Source: Alentia gelatinosa (Eukaryota > Annelida > Polychaeta > Phyllodocida > Polynoidae). From it: a stretch of DNA of 64,000 bases. The DNA is taken from assembly GCA_950022655.1 (NCBI GenBank), contig OX465579.1, positions 15,847,088-15,911,087 on the forward strand, in the 5' to 3' direction. The notes beneath the pieces were generated by a model. That model saw nothing but the letters and a program-made list of their open reading frames with translations. It was not told the origin of the DNA and did no database searches. Every line of letters begins with the position of its first letter. Positions within the stretch are counted from its first letter, which is position 1. Below, piece after piece: positions 53,400 to 63,960 of the stretch. The position numbers and the translations under genes were made by a program.

Positions 53400-55135
53400 A
53401 TTTTAATGATATACAAAGTCGCAGTCACAGCGGGCACGAACATTATTATTACTGCACCCCTAACAGCGGGCAGTATTTAATAGACATTCGGACATAGGTA
53501 TATAACAATATCCGAGCGATATAGAGGATATCACAAGCAGCGGGTAGTATTTCATAGACGTTCAGCTATAGGTATATGATAATAAACATTGACGATTAAG
53601 CATGAGCTTCATTGACATATGTCTGTGGGTCCCTCCTCTTTAATGTGTACATCATAAACGACCGTTTAATGGGGAAATTATCTATACACAATGAGATAAA
53701 GGTGAAATTTAAAGAAATGATAACAATGCCCCTCACCCACCTGCTATACACTACCCTTTACCACATACCCCTGCACCAACCTGCCCTCCCTCCCCACCCC
53801 TCCCCCCGACCATTTGTCAAAGTCCTTGTCACCCTGCCCAGAATTTCTCTGTCTTCTCCAACAATGGTTCTGGCCCGGTGCTTGGCCCTGCCATGTTTAG
53901 GACTGGTGGCATTGCTGGCCTGTGGTATTCTGATTGGATTCCTTTTTTGTTGACGTCAGCATTCTTCAATCAGCAGCGCTTGTGAGGTACTTGCCCCTTC
54001 TCCAGTGGTGCGTGTAAGCGCCCATTGACCTTCAGCATTGTGGTCTACAGGCTCTCTATTAGATAAGAATATGGTGATTATCTTCATATGTATGCCTACT
54101 ATTTGTTCTGTTCTCTCTGCCATTCATCAATGAATCAGGAGCGGTTAAAGGTATGGGATGAATAAAGAAGAAAAAAATACATGAAAAGATAATTCATAAA
54201 AACATATTTTGATAGATGAAGTATGAAGTAGGAGGCCTGCATTTTTATACGAGTATCTCTCATACTGGTGCATATTAATCTACCAAAAGAATATATGATA
54301 TGAACTCGTATAATTGAACCACCCAATGTCGAATTATCCCAGTAGCTCAATAATCATTATTATATACCCATGTAATATATTTGATAATTACGTACTGCTG
54401 CTCCCTGTGCAGTATAAATTGTATACTGAACCCTGTGCAGTACACTGTTATACTGAACACATTTAAACCTCAGCAGTGTGTGGGGTTTCACATAGACATG
54501 TCTTCTATGCCAATATATGGTAAGATTTGATTACTTTTGGGTATATGATAAATATAGAACGACCTACCATGCTTGTACATGCTACAAAACTCGATGAAAA
54601 TTGATGTTTTTACAGAACTCGGCCTGGGGCCTCGTTCAGTAAAAAGCAACGATTCCCCATCTCGTTTTGTAGAATGTACAGCATGGTCAGGTCGTTCTAT
54701 ATAAATATTGAAAGACCAAAATTTAATCAGATTTATCCTATTAAACCCCTACCTCTATCAGAATATCCAATACTAGAATTATTCAATATTTTTGCACAAT
54801 CTAGAAAAATGCTCTCATTTGGATATTTTGTATTTCCATATAATCCATTTGCCATAATCAACAAGAATAAAAGATAACACAGTGCGATTTAAATCCTCAA
54901 GTGGTAAAGGTACCCTATGGCCCCACGAGATATAAACATCAACCTTGATTTAACGTTACTTGATGAGAGGAAATACCTTACATTAATCTAGGATGATCAT
55001 CGGAGAAATCCACGTCGTCGGACGATGTTCCGTCCCCTAATCGGAACAGACTAGCTTATGAACAAATATCAGCTCCTAAGAACCCATATGATGAAGTATC
55101 CATAAAGTTTTGTTATAAATCTCAACATAATGTCA
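53400..55135. other. AT-rich spacer
   Basis: A GTATTTAATAGAC/GTATTTCATAGAC pair with neighbours (53470-53580) suggests a local duplication of about 65 bp. No supported gene: the plus frame 53612-53953 ends with a hydrophobic, Cys/Leu-rich stretch but has no domain. Confidence 0.4.
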
Positions 55136-55138
55136 TTA

Positions 55139-55481
55139 TATAGAACTGCATTAAGAATCATATAAATACAGAATACGCCATGAGTTTGGATGTGCCCCGA
55201 TCGTCATTGAGGTGAAGCCGAGTGACGATTATGGCACATTCAAATGAGTGGAATATTGTGTATTTTATGATTTGATTGCAGTTCTGGATTTATTTCACCC
55301 CTTTCTATGACATTAAATAGCATCACAATAATTAGAATATACTTGGCATATCCATATGACGTCATCTCACATTCAGTATGTCACGGCCGTGGCGTAGTAT
55401 TGTCACTTTATGGGGCTGATCCTTGAGTATTTTTTTTCAATCTTATTTCTATGGCTAAACTTGTACCAGGGGTGAGATAAT
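55139..55481 (-). mobile_element. Double-hairpin element, family D (copy D3)
   Basis: The hairpin tip CGTCATTGAGGTGAAGCCGA plus GTGACG is the cleanest family D example. It is followed by GGATTTATTTCACCCC, GACGTCATCTCACATTC, GGCGTAGTATTGTC and the closing ACCAGGGGTGAGATAA. It is about 60 bp shorter than D1. Confidence 0.85.
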
Positions 55482-56770
55482 ATGAGCTGCTCTCTTGCTG
55501 TGTGGAGTCTGCAGTACACAGTGACCTCACACACATACAAACTAGGGGTATAACAACAAGTCAAATAAACTCAATATGGATTTGATGAGTCTTCAGTCTC
55601 ATTGGTGTTGTGTACCACATAGCACCAAGCTTCAGAACAATCATGATCAGCAGTCTTTCATTACTAACCTCCTTATAAGTTGTCTCCATAATTCATAGAA
55701 TTCATAAGAACAGTTTCCTAAAGTACAATTTATATCGTTAGAAAGATTGGTTAATCAGTTCACACACAGAAGGTTAAGTCAGGCAAATGTAACTCTGTTA
55801 CTCCATTTCAAAACACTCATAGATTGTTCACCATATCTATGTCTACTCCAGGATGGTTCACTCCTATCTCACACAATTCATAATCCTCCAGTGATGTTAC
55901 CACTTAATTCACAAATCTCTCCAGAGTCTGATGTCCAAGTTCATGTTGTTGTTTTTATATATTTTTTTAGATTTGAGCTTAGCTCTCTTTATTTTCCTTA
56001 CATTGTCTGCAGAGTGTGTTATACATGTGACTTTCCATCGTAGTATACATGTGGCTATTCCTCGTAGTTTACTTGTGTCAATCCCACATAGTTCAAATTT
56101 GGAATTATCCATTGAAATGTTCTGTAGTTCTTTGTGTTCCAGTTAACATAGAAAGTCTAGTTGGGTTTCAATGTGATGTTAACCTAAGACTGCATATTAT
56201 CATTGTAATGGTTATTGATCCTTTGACTAGTATTTAACATGGATTACATAATTACCTTGCTCTTATTGTATGAGCTTGCTCTATTTTTTTATATTTTTTA
56301 TAACAACATAACAATCACACTTATATAGCATGATGATTGACAGACAGGGTACAAACAGGTTGATGAACATTAACATTACAGAGTACTTATTACACACAAG
56401 AGACATCACAATACAATGTTTTCTCACATATAGAATGATACAGATTGCCGGTTATCCATGGAACCTACATAGTGCAGAAAGACCACACAATGATATTCTG
56501 GGTCAGTTCTAGTTCTTGCTTGGAGTAAGTCTCCAACACCCGGCGGAGTGGTGATACGCTCCTCTGAACACGATGGACACTTGCACAGATTCTTGTTTCC
56601 AGATCTTACTTTCTTACTCACTGGTGCTGCTTCTACACATGTCTTATATACACAGTCTGTCTACCCAATGAATGTTGTGTGCACCTAAGACACGATGTGC
56701 CGCTCCTCATAAAAAAACTGTTATAAAGATAGCTCCCGCTGGCTCTTTACTTCATTATCACACTTTATTT
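55482..56770. other. AT-rich spacer
   Basis: No gene or repeat was recognised. T-rich stretches lie near 55955 and 56285. Confidence 0.45.
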
Positions 56771-56773
56771 ACT

Positions 56774-57066
56774 ACAGAGTAAACCTATAAAAGTCTAGCG
56801 TTAGAGCTCTCATTCCATCGAGTTTGAATCGTTTAGTTATTCACAAGGCGAAGCCGCGTGAATTACGTACCGATTCAAACAAGATTGGATCGAGCTCTGA
56901 CCCTAAACTTGAACGAGTTTCTGAATTTATCTCACCCTTCACATTGACTAACGGGCTAACATTTGTGACATAATCCCCCATTGGATATTTTTCCTAAATA
57001 TCTCATGGGGGTTGGATACGAGTTCCCAATGTCAAGTCTATGGAGAAAAAATAACAAGTGAGATAA
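56774..57066 (-). mobile_element. Double-hairpin element, family B (copy B4)
   Basis: It is reversed. The hairpin has arms GTTAGAGCTCTCATTCCATC and GATCGAGCTCTGACCCTAAA. The tip is TATTCACAAGGCGAAGCCGC plus GTGAATTAC. Reversed module 1 follows, with TTATCTCACCCTTCACATTG and a final ACAAGTGAGATAA. Confidence 0.86.
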
Positions 57067-57688
57067 ACTCCCCAACCATATGCGCTGTGCACAGATACAG
57101 TCCAATAGAATACAAACAGCAGTATCATTCTCTTTCTGGATCAGAAACTGGAAACCCTTACCAATTTTCTCATTTTGTATTTCCTCTCAATATACTGTAC
57201 TAAATCATATATTTTTTGGCTGTTTTACTTGATTATCATATTGAATATTTCAACCATATTGGCCATTGGGGGAGGTGAAGGGACCTGTATTATTAAAATG
57301 GCAGCTGTAAAGGTAATACATTTATTTCACTTTACCTCATTAGATTCCATGTGTTCTGCATTTTAATAATAGATACAATTGACTTTCCATTCACTAATTG
57401 TTTTCTTTAATGGGCACATCTCCTGTCAGTCGACTTTGTAATTTGGGAACATAAATTACATACATGTATTTTGGCATTTGCTACAAATACTAGCCTCAGT
57501 TAATAGAAAAGTAATTACTAAATTATTTATTAATCATTGTTGATGGTGGTTGCTATATGAAGTGATTAGGAAAACTTTTACTTCACACAAAATGACTGCT
57601 AACGTGCTTACGGAAAACGCAAATAAGGGATTTTCGTAATTTTCGAGGCAATTTGAGGCTCATCTTTGGCTTCGCTTGGATTTCAAAT
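57067..57688. other. AT-rich spacer
   Basis: Nothing recognised. Confidence 0.45.
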
Positions 57689-57689
57689 A

Positions 57690-57796
57690 AATATCTCACC
57701 CCTAGTATTTTTCCCCATAGTATTAACCTTGGGAACTCGTACTCAACACCCTTGGAGTATTATAAGATGGGGGATGATGTTACACATGTTAGCATG
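57690..57796 (+). mobile_element. Family B module 1 fragment (B5)
   Basis: TATCTCACCCCTAGTATTTT, CCCATAGTATTAACCTTGGG and AACTCGTACTCAACACCC match module 1 of family B. The hairpin module is missing, so this is a truncated or single-module copy. Confidence 0.7.
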
Positions 57797-57799
57797 CAT

Positions 57800-58330
57800 A
57801 TAGTGTTTCATAATGGATGCATAAAGCATCATAACCATCACCGGTTAGGTAAGACTCATCAGATATACACAATTACTGGATAATAGATAGGTCAGCAGGG
57901 GGAACGTACTCCGCTCGGACAATCACATGACCATAGCAGGAGTGGCATGCGTAGAGCCAGCCAATAAGGCTCGGACACAATCTCTGGTCTGACGCAGCTA
58001 TGGTAGAGGGTGATTGAATGATGGTATTAAAGAAACAAAGAAGGGTGCAATGAAATAAAAAACCAGTATTGAGGAAGTTTATACAGAACCCGGAGGAGGG
58101 ATAACTGCCAATGCAGAGACTATGAATGGAGGAGCGAGATGAAAGAGAGAGAGAGAAGCAAAATTCCTGTAGCAATGCAATGGCAGGAAAGAAACTCAAT
58201 TGAACTATGCTGTCCACACAGCAGGATAATGGTGACCCCAATGGGCTCTCTGATTTCACCCCTCATTTACTCCCACAATCTGTTGAGTACCGGCCTCATT
58301 TCACCCTGAGTACATCACTTGCACACCTAG
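57800..58330. other. Spacer
   Basis: A minus frame (57873-58259, 128 codons) crosses a GAGAGAGAG tract near 58143. It is Ser/Leu-rich without a recognised domain and is not called. Confidence 0.35.
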
Positions 58331-58333
58331 CTA

Positions 58334-58772
58334 CTATCGTAAAACCGGATGAGTTTTAATCTGGGCTCCCGTATGCGACGACTGGAGTTTGGCGTAATGA
58401 TATCACGAGGAGGGAGCCGAGTGATATCCGGAGCCAAAACTCCAGTCGTCGCATACGGGAGCCCAAAAACTCCAGGAGTCGCATACGGAAGCCCAGATTA
58501 AAACGAATAAGGTTTAGATTTTATCCTACCCCCTGTGAACGATATTTTGATGTGATGATAATAACAAAAGAAATGATAAAAACTTTCTGAAGTCCTCCAT
58601 ATAGCTCTCCTTGCTGCTCTGAAGGCGCTTGGAACTACTTTCAGCTGCTGATCTCTGATTGGTCCATTTTTTGTACGCTCCTAGGAGTGATTTTTTATCC
58701 GTATGCAACATACGGGCGCATACGGAAAGTCAATGTTAAGCCTATGGGATTTTATATTAGGGGTAGGATAAT
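58334..58772 (-). mobile_element. Family E element with an extra hairpin arm (copy E3)
   Basis: Reversed. It starts CTATCGTAAAACCGGATGAG. Arms GGGCTCCCGTATGCGACGAC and GTCGTCGCATACGGGAGCCC are nearly perfect. The tip GATATCACGAGGAGGGAGCC plus GAGTGATATC uses the family F stem. A second copy of the right arm (CTCCAGGAGTCGCATACGGA) follows. Module 1 is about 240 bp and differs inside from E1, but keeps TTATCCTACCCCC inside and ATTAGGGGTAGGATAATG outside. Confidence 0.83.
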
Positions 58773-59040
58773 GTTTTATATTTTTGGTGCATCGTGCAAT
58801 GGTCTCACCATTTGATTATTTTATTGGCTGATCGTTTAGCTGTGCATCATTTGTGTTTGATTGTATCAATTCTACCATTGTATCTTTGAAGTTTTCAGTT
58901 TGTTTTACATCACTAAAGTCCCAGGGGATATGGCCAAGTCAGAATCCTGTGATCAATCTCACGTGCATCATTGTTCCAAACTTTGTCAAAAGTCCTGTCA
59001 AAATAAAAGTGAAGTTGGGTTAATTCAGAAGGAGCGGACA
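58773..59040. other. AT-rich spacer
   Basis: Nothing recognised. A frame at 58861-59112 runs into the direct repeat that follows. Confidence 0.4.
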
Positions 59041-59290
59041 CATCGACCACGTTTGTGGTGTAACAAGGCCGTATCTGCATCACTTTTCCATGACAGGATA
59101 AGCGGAAATTAAATTACTCTTATTTCTGCTATGTATTTGTAATTTGTACTGTATTTTTATACGTATAGTACTGTGTTGTGTCTATATTTACCTTGCAATG
59201 TTATATCGGTTGAAGATTGTATCATCCACGTTTGAGGTGTAACTAGACCATATCTGTATCACTTTTTCCATGACGGGATAAGCTGAAAAT
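59041..59290. repeat. Direct repeat, two about 68-bp copies 180 bp apart
   Basis: CCACGTTTGTGGTGTAACAA, TATCTGCATCACTTTTCCAT plus GACAGGATAAGC at 59041-59110 recurs as CCACGTTTGAGGTGTAACTA, TATCTGTATCACTTTTTCCA plus TGACGGGATAAGC at about 59224-59290. AATAAATAAA at about 59321 and an A-rich tail near 59343 follow, as in an element 3' end. Confidence 0.75.
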
Positions 59291-59860
59291 CGTATATTCT
59301 GTATATGAGCTGTTTCGTCAATAAATAAATTTTAAAAACCCCACAAAAAAACAACAAAAAATCTGCAGAGAGGGTTAATGTAGACATCGTCATCGGTGAG
59401 GAAAAGGCTTTGTTTTTCAGTGAACAAGTGGAGGCTGACGACTGAGTGAGACATAAGAATCGTCTGTACTAGTCTTGTTTGATAACCATGTACAAGCTAT
59501 ATCTTCATCCTGTCACAGTCTAACAGATATATGAGTACAAAATGTCCCCATATCTCCATGTCTTGCATGTATAAAACTGGAAAAAAAAAGAAAAAAAGAG
59601 AGAGTGATAGCAATATAGACAGAAACAAGTGTGTATTAGAGAGTTACTGATGCATATTCCAAGTGAATGAAACTAGATACCAGTTTATGTACTAACAGTG
59701 AGTTAAATGTTTTTAGAAATGTTATAAGAACACCATATGAATACTATGAGGAAGATATCAGGAATATGATTATAGAAAGGAAAATATAAAATCGTATGTA
59801 CACGAAATCAATCTGTACTGCACCATCATATATGTGTAAAGTTTGTAATCTGAAATTAAT

Positions 59861-59889
59861 AAAAGAGCTTCGCTCATTAAAAAAAAAGA
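59861..59889 (+). other. Poly-A signal-like site with an A9 tail
   Basis: TTAATAAAAGAGCTTCGCTC followed by ATT and A9 looks like a transcript 3' end or retrocopy tail. GAGCTTCGCTC is a small hairpin (GAGC-TTC-GCTC). No upstream ORF was recognised. Confidence 0.3.
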
Positions 59890-60115
59890 ATCGTCGGTCT
59901 GCTACCGATTATATGTACCTGGTTTCAATCCATCGTTCAGGCAAATAGTCATCAGGTGGTGCTGAATTGCAATAAGTGGAGATAAGAAAATCGTCGACCT
60001 GAAATTTATATCCTCGTTTCCACCTAACAATTATGTGATCTAAAACTGACAAATAGCCTACTATTGGCAGGAAAAGTCATAATCAATGACCAAAATCGTC
60101 AGGTGGAAATGCTGC
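59885..60115. mobile_element. Candidate MITE with TTTCCACCTGACGATTTT-type ends
   Basis: Opposed CCTCGTTTCCACCTAAC (about 60013) and ATCGTCAGGTGGAAATG (about 60095) segments, with GATTATG-type inner pairing, suggest a short inverted-terminal element. A further CATCAGGTGG near 59950 suggests a second, partial copy. It resembles the GGCCTGTTTCCAC composite at 13.9 kb only at the terminus. Confidence 0.45.
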
Positions 60116-60138
60116 AATACAAACACACTCATTGATGT

Positions 60139-60465
60139 TTATTATCCATCGTATACAAAGCCCCCATTACAAATGTATGGGGACTCAGTAAACCACGACC
60201 CATTGTATAAAACCTGTCAGATACCTTAACTGTGGTATACGGATTCAAACTTGTGGTATACGGCCTCAAAACCATGGTATACGGGGAAAATAGTCCCTTT
60301 TGCTTTAGAGCAAAGAAATAGTCCCCACTGTTATACCATTTAATGTGGCAATTACTGGGTTTAATTTATTCGAAAAGATGGATAATAAATACAATAAACG
60401 ATGGTTTTGTGGACAGGCGGCTCTGTTTACGGCCGCCTGTCCACAAAACCATCGATTATTGTCTA
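60139..60465 (+). mobile_element. Family G element with a perfect 22-bp hairpin (G4)
   Basis: Module 1 has ATCGTATACAAAGCCCCCAT, AATGTATGGGGACTC and TGTGGTATACGG repeats. Module 2 is a perfect 22-bp stem (60399-60420 with 60433-60454, CGATGGTTTTGTGGACAGGC plus GG) around CTCTGTTTACGG. The stem extends outward as CAATAAA/TTATTG with one mismatch pair. Confidence 0.8.
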
Positions 60466-60469
60466 TGTA

Positions 60470-61095
60470 CACGCTAATATATATAAGGTAATACATGTAT
60501 ATCCATACATTGATACATATAGGCAAACATTCCTACACACATATGCTCTGTGTAACTATGACGATCCACAGATGTTCTTGTTAAAATAATTCGGTCCATG
60601 ACATCAAATGTGGCACTAAATCACACAAATTGGAAGTTTAAACATAAACAGATGTCTTTTCCTATGCATGAGGCCTTTCTACTGAAACTACATTCGCCAC
60701 AAGGTCCAATTAATTCATTGATAAATAGTCTCACTTTAGACTGTGGGAACAGGAGGGATGATGACATTTCTGGTTTGGTGCCAGAATTATAGGAGATCAC
60801 ATGGCAATGATAATTGCCCTCCTAGAAAACCAATTAAAACTGTCAAGTACCTGGATGAGAATTATGAGTATCTATAAAAATGAAAGTGTCATAGTTGATC
60901 TCATTATCATCTACCTGAGGTATCAATTAAATATTCAGTTTATCAAGGACTAGCATCCATCTATTTTCGTAAAGGGCTGCTATCGCAAATTTGCTATTCA
61001 CTGTGATTTTCTTTTGGAAAATATGTTTATTAACCAGAAGTTGACATTCGGGAAGTTGACCTGTCAATCTTCCACATCAGCGGGGTCCAATTCAA
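60470..61095. other. AT-rich spacer
   Basis: Nothing recognised. Confidence 0.45.
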
Positions 61096-61519
61096 CTATC
61101 TAACCCCTGGCACAAGTTTAGCCATTTAGAAATAATATAAAAAGATTATACGCAACGATCACTCTCTCAAAGTGACAATACTATGCCATGAGTGATGGAA
61201 GATGACGTCATAATCGACTGACCAATCAACAGCCAGGATTTCAAAGAGCAAACAAAACATCAGCATGGAGATTTATACTTTCCTAACTAGATTTGTGAAG
61301 TGATTTGAATTACATTTCTGATATTGTGAAGGAATTCTAATGTTTGTAAAAGGGGTTAGATAGATCCAGAACCACACTCAAATCGTAAAATAAACAATAT
61401 TCCACTAATTTTGACGCTCCGTTATCATCACTTAGCTTTGCCTCGATGACGATTGCGGCACATCCAAACTCATGGAGTATTATTTATCTATATTATTCTT
61501 GATCCAGTTCTATATAAGA
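61096..61519 (+). mobile_element. Double-hairpin element, family D (copy D4)
   Basis: Collinear with D2: ATCTAACCCCTGGCACAAGT, AAGATTATACGCAACGATCA, GATGACGTCATAATCGACTG, AAAGGGGTTAGATAGATCC, CAATATTCCACTAATTTTGA. The tip is ATCACTTAGCTTTGCCTCGA plus TGACG. It ends CCAGTTCTATATAAG. Confidence 0.86.
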
Positions 61520-62660
61520 CTAATGAATACGTAGAGATAGAGCAAGACAAAGACATGCAAATACTTCACATACACTCAAACGTTGGACTTAATGTCTAAG
61601 TATTCTACTAGGATTATTAAAAACTTATTTCATAACCTGAGGTACTTGATTCTTTTACATGTATTTCACACTTAAAGTACATGTACCTCTCTACATACGT
61701 GTTCTATTTTGGCTGGCAGGCGTTCCCACAAAGTATCAACAAAACTTGGGGACAACGATAAATCAAATTTTTCAAAATGTTGAGTACTTAAATATCTTCA
61801 CCAATCACTCATCAGCCTACCTGTTGCTCATCAGTAGTCATCAATAAATGATCTTTAATTGAAACTGGACGAGTCTAGTTTTGTGCAGTTAACTCCTTCA
61901 AAAAATTGGTGATCTTTTAAACTTTTCCAAGTTTGGTCTTTTCACCTTTATCTTACATCTATCATTACTCTGTTGAAGGCGGAACATCCACAACGGATCA
62001 TGTATTATTGCCGCCTAGCATCTGATGGCAGGTTGAAATTGTAGGTCAGAAATCACGGAATATGATTTTAATTACTTCATATTCATAATGCTATGAAAGT
62101 CGGACGTATGCTTAAGTGCGTGACGCTACCACAAGTGTCTCCCTATCCCTCTCACCGCGTCGAGTCGGCTATCGACTGTCACTGGAAGTTAAACCTGTTC
62201 TCATTGGTCGGACTTGACACAGTTCGGCCAAGAGGCGTTCTCTGATTGGTTGGGGCAGTAAACATTACTTGTTGCCCTTGGTGATGACACAAATGCTCGC
62301 ACACGGCTGGGGAACCAGCTATGGGGCTGACCATTAGGTGATCAACCAGGGGTGGTGTCATTATCGATGTATCGTAACTCCACTTTTAAACTAAAAAGTG
62401 GGTATATTCCCTCCCACACTGAACACTGGGGTGTAGAGGCTTGTGGTTTCAAAACTTACTGTTTCTCATCAGGCGTGGCACTCAGTGGGAGTTTGTGTGT
62501 GTTTGTTGTCCGCCTTTGACTGACTAATATGGTGGACAATGCGGAAATGTGAGGGACTGACAGCTGTCAGAATCCGAACTTCTCGTGTTTGTTGGTATGT
62601 TGTTTGATGTACTGGTAGGGTGAGAGGGTGGAGTCAGGGTAAGGTCTGGCCGTTCGGAAT
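61520..62660. other. Spacer
   Basis: No supported gene. The interval 62180-62660 has mixed composition, with a GACAGCTGTC palindrome (about 62558) and a perfect donor-like GCAG|GTGAGT at about 62664. Upstream frames are short and have stops, so any exon would be untranslated. Confidence 0.3.
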
Positions 62661-62676
62661 GCAGGTGAGTAGAAAT

Positions 62677-62814
62677 TTCTTTCTAAATTCTTTCTAACCT
62701 GGCGGGTGTGCGTGATATGTGTCCGCCAGTTAATGTTAGATAAAGATTTTTCTAACATTAACTGGCGGACACGCATCACACACGCCCGCCAGGTTAGAAA
62801 GAATTTAGAAAGAA
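62677..62814. repeat. Near-perfect palindrome, 64-bp arms, 10-nt loop
   Basis: The left arm 62677-62740 and right arm 62751-62814 pair at 60 of 64 positions around TAAAGATTTT. Parts of the arm are TTCTTTCTAAATTCTTTCTA and TCCGCCAGTTAATGTTAGA. All four mismatches are transitions, mostly in CpG/TpG context. It could be a recent fold-back element, a hairpin RNA precursor or a cruciform. No other copy was seen in this window. Confidence 0.92.
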
Positions 62815-63062
62815 GATACTTCATATTCATATCTGGACTTTCTGTTTCTGTACAACTAGCGACATATAGACAGACAAGACATCATCGTCCAATAAAATTT
62901 GTACCGGTTTTTAGACTATGAGAGCAGGGGCGTACTCAAGATTCTGTTTTGGGAGGGGCACCCCTTGGACTATCTTGAACGATCGGAGTGCGACCAGCGG
63001 GGCTTTGTCCAAGGGGCTTTGTCCAAGGGACAAAGCACCAGTAAACACTTGTATTTCTTAGA

Positions 63063-63142
63063 TTATACCAGTTGTATCCTGGTATCCAGATACCAGTTGT
63101 ATCCAGTATCTAGATACCCGTTGTATCCAGTATCTAGGATTT
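63063..63142. repeat. About 25-bp tandem repeat, three copies
   Basis: CCAGTTGTATCC plus TGGTATCCAGATA, then two CCAGTATCTAGATA-type units. The words GGTATCC/TCTAGATA are partly self-complementary. Confidence 0.75.
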
Positions 63143-63459
63143 CGTTGGGGTGGGTGGGGGGGTGTAAAACACCTGAGACTTGGGATGATTGCCAAGGGAC
63201 TAGTGGCATAGTCCCCCCGGGGTGGAGGGGGCAAAACCTCTGAGAAGCACTTGGATATTGATATCTAGATATCATACAAGCTGCATCCAGGACTTTGTTT
63301 CAGGAGGAAAGCTGTTACACACCTGATATCACCTGGGAACATTATAAGGGGTCCAGGTATAAAGGACCTTGTTTGGGGTCCAGGGAGAAAATCCCCCGAA
63401 TGCTTGACCGTTCTAGGTGACATGGTTGATTGTTGAATGACATTGTAACAAGGGCATTT

Positions 63460-63960
63460 GGGAGAATCTGTTCTCTTGTTTTCTTGCAGGGTTCAATTTT
63501 GCTGAGACAGGTGTTTTCCCTTGCAATTGTCGGGAACAATCACCTCTAACAAGGAACTGAATCTCATGAGATTTTGACTTTAAACTTAAAAAATGTAGAG
63601 GGGAATTTTGGTGAGACAAATGTACTTCACACATTCTCCCCCAGTCTGTGAGTCTCTGTGGTCCCAAATTACACCTTTTCACACAGGGAAGTGCCCTGAG
63701 TCGGCAACTCTGTACCCTGTGTAACCTGTGTACCCTGTGTAGGGGTGTAGCGGTGGGACTATGTTCCTGGTAAGTCATCCCATGTGAATTGAATCCGCAA
63801 TGGTTCCCTAAGACTGTAGGACACCCCAATATGTGAAACTTTGTACCCAGCAGGAAAAAGTCGGCGACTGATGAAAAGGTGTGAAGTACATCAGTCTCAG
63901 GTACACTTGTCCCTACGTGTGAATCCCACTTTAGGACGGTCGCTGGATGCTACTGCACCG
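63460..63960 (-). repeat. Dispersed repeat related to family K, with an internal inverted repeat
   Basis: The reverse complement of about 63480-63580 matches 11080-11180. GTGTGAATCCCACTTTAG near 63919 matches 11256 in the direct sense. GTGAGACAAATGTACTTCAC (about 63611) and GTGTGAAGTACATCAGTCTC (about 63880) are opposed. The copy therefore looks like a fold-back or rearranged version. The window ends about 40 bp later. Confidence 0.5.

Noticed and set aside
59925..59950. GGTTTCAATCC resembling box B
   Set aside because: It mismatches the invariant CRA of box B, and no box A lies upstream.
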